NCBI GenBank assembly: GCA_045126475.1
Contig: JBGVOL010000092.1
Location: forward strand, 1 to 16,358
Direction of reading: 5' to 3'
Source: SVEL01 sp045126475
Lineage (GTDB): Bacteria > Bacillota > Clostridia > Lachnospirales > Lachnospiraceae
Length of the DNA stretch: 16,358 nucleotides
Below are positions 15,258-16,358 of this stretch, one piece after another. Within the stretch, counting starts at the first letter, position 1, and each line of letters opens with the position of its first letter. A program made the position numbers and the translations under genes. The notes under the pieces are model-generated. The model searched no databases. It was given only the letters and a program-made list of their open reading frames with translations, and was not told the origin of the DNA.

Positions 15258-16352
15258 ATGAGTCAGAAATTAAGAGTGGGAATTTTAGGTGCAACAGGTA
15301 TGGTAGGTCAGCGTTTTATTTCGCTCCTTGAGAATCATCCTTGGTTTGAGGTTGTAACAGTAGCTGCAAGTCCACGTTCAGCCGGAAAGACATATGAGGA
15401 AGCTGTTGGTGACAGATGGAAAATGACAACTCCTATGCCGGAAGCAGTTAAGAAGCTTGTTGTTATGAATGTAAATGAAGTTGAGAAGGTTGCTGCAGAA
15501 GTAGATTTTGTATTCAGCGCCGTTGATATGACAAAGGATGAGATAAAGGCAATAGAGGAAGCATATGCTAAGACAGAGACGCCCGTTGTTTCAAATAACA
15601 GTGCTCATCGTTGGACACCTGATGTTCCTATGGTTGTTCCGGAGATTAATCCTGAGCATTATGAGGTAATAAAGTATCAGAAGGAAAGACTTGGCACAAA
15701 GAAAGGTTTCGTTGCGGTTAAGCCAAACTGTTCAATTCAGAGCTATGCCCCTGTACTTACAGCATGGAAGGAGTTTAACCCTACACAGGTAGTTGCAACA
15801 ACATACCAGGCTATCTCAGGAGCAGGAAAGACATTTAAGGACTGGCCGGAGATGGTTGGAAATATTATTCCATACATCGGCGGTGAAGAAGAGAAGAGTG
15901 AGCAGGAGCCATTAAGACTCTGGGGCAAGGTTGAAGACGGTATAATCAAGAAAGCATCTTCACCTGTAATCACAACACAGTGTATCCGTGTGCCTGTACT
16001 TGACGGACATACAGCCGCTGTATTTGTAAACTTTGAGAAGAAGCCTACAAAGGAGCAGCTTATCGAGAAGCTTCTTGCTTTTAAGGGACTTCCACAGGAG
16101 CTTAATCTTCCTAGTGCACCAAAGCAGTTTATCCAGTATCTTGAAGAGGATAACCGTCCACAGGTAGCACTCGATGTAAATTTTGAGAATGGAATGGGCG
16201 TATCAGTAGGACGTCTCAGAGAGGACACACTTTACGATTATAAGTTTGTGGGATTATCACATAACACAGTAAGAGGAGCAGCAGGCGGTGCCGTATTATC
16301 AGCAGAGCTTCTTAAAGCTTTGGGATATATAGAGCCAAAGACAGACCGTTAG
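15258..16352 (+). CDS. asd: Aspartate-semialdehyde dehydrogenase
   Basis: Reduces aspartyl phosphate to aspartate semialdehyde with NADPH, the branch point to threonine, methionine, lysine and diaminopimelate. The 364 residues have the NADP-binding loop GATGMVGQ (11-18), catalytic Cys158 in KPNCSIQ (155-161), the QAISGAGK stretch (184-191) and the active-site His251 in RVPVLDGHTA (244-253). Sequence and length fit the archaeal/fungal-like class of this enzyme, which is common in Clostridia, rather than the E. coli class. The ribosome site GGAG (15244-15247) is 10 bases before the ATG. It has its own promoter, and the window ends 6 bases after its stop codon, so any downstream partner is unseen. 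No lysine riboswitch or T-box is present in the short leader. Confidence 0.96.
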   Translation: MSQKLRVGILGATGMVGQRFISLLENHPWFEVVTVAASPRSAGKTYEEAVGDRWKMTTPMPEAVKKLVVMNVNEVEKVAAEVDFVFSAVDMTKDEIKAIEEAYAKTETPVVSNNSAHRWTPDVPMVVPEINPEHYEVIKYQKERLGTKKGFVAVKPNCSIQSYAPVLTAWKEFNPTQVVATTYQAISGAGKTFKDWPEMVGNIIPYIGGEEEKSEQEPLRLWGKVEDGIIKKASSPVITTQCIRVPVLDGHTAAVFVNFEKKPTKEQLIEKLLAFKGLPQELNLPSAPKQFIQYLEEDNRPQVALDVNFENGMGVSVGRLREDTLYDYKFVGLSHNTVRGAAGGAVLSAELLKALGYIEPKTDR

Positions 16353-16358
16353 TTGGTA

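Noticed and set aside
15743..16228. A 161-codon minus-strand frame inside asd.
   Set aside because: It mirrors conserved asd codons, with no ribosome site or recognisable domain.

Overview
The window looks like chromosomal DNA of a low-GC Clostridia member, most likely Lachnospiraceae. Support comes from AGGAGG-type ribosome sites, TTGACA/TATAAT promoters, A/T-rich third codon positions, a DUF5050 protein, a Pr6Pr membrane protein, a FabT-type operator and the archaeal/fungal-like class of aspartate-semialdehyde dehydrogenase. The family assignment is inference from gene types, not a database match. I see no phage, transposon, CRISPR array or defence island.

Layout. 1-1187: fabH on the minus strand behind a strong promoter whose -10/+1 region is covered by a near-perfect FabT-like palindrome; bases 1-142 downstream hold no gene I can support. 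1181-7673: a plus-strand run of a six-helix Pr6Pr membrane protein, a GNAT acetyltransferase, a histidine phosphatase and a type IIA topoisomerase pair (parE, parC). The parE-parC gap is a tandem duplication of a hairpin-plus-ribosome-site leader. 7677-8851: a lactonase-family beta-propeller protein with its own promoter and terminator. 8876-12831: a folate block, with folC and folP followed by a membrane-anchored DUF5050 protein on plus, and a folB-folK fusion on minus that converges on and overlaps the DUF5050 gene. 12857-13931: divergent promoters, a DegV-family lipid-binding protein, and a tandem-hairpin terminator region. 13982-15019: a DHH/DHHA1 phosphoesterase and a bidirectional terminator. 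15027-15141: tRNA-Thr(CGU) on minus. 15166-16352: asd on plus with its own promoter.

How the genes work together. FabH starts fatty-acid elongation and appears to be under acyl-ACP-responsive repression. ParE/ParC form a topoisomerase whose C-terminal domain lacks the GyrA box, so topoisomerase IV (decatenation/relaxation) is the better reading than gyrase. FolB-FolK, FolP and FolC supply four consecutive activities of dihydrofolate synthesis and polyglutamylation. Asd feeds Thr, Met, Lys and diaminopimelate synthesis.

Most genes are ordinary housekeeping genes. I did not find a clear novel multi-gene system. The parts most worth a second look are the duplicated parC leader, the acidic Gly/Phe/Met-rich insert in the ParC C-terminal domain, the shared -35 divergent promoters at fabH, the terminator placed directly before the folC ribosome site, and the attenuator-like double hairpin before the DHH gene.
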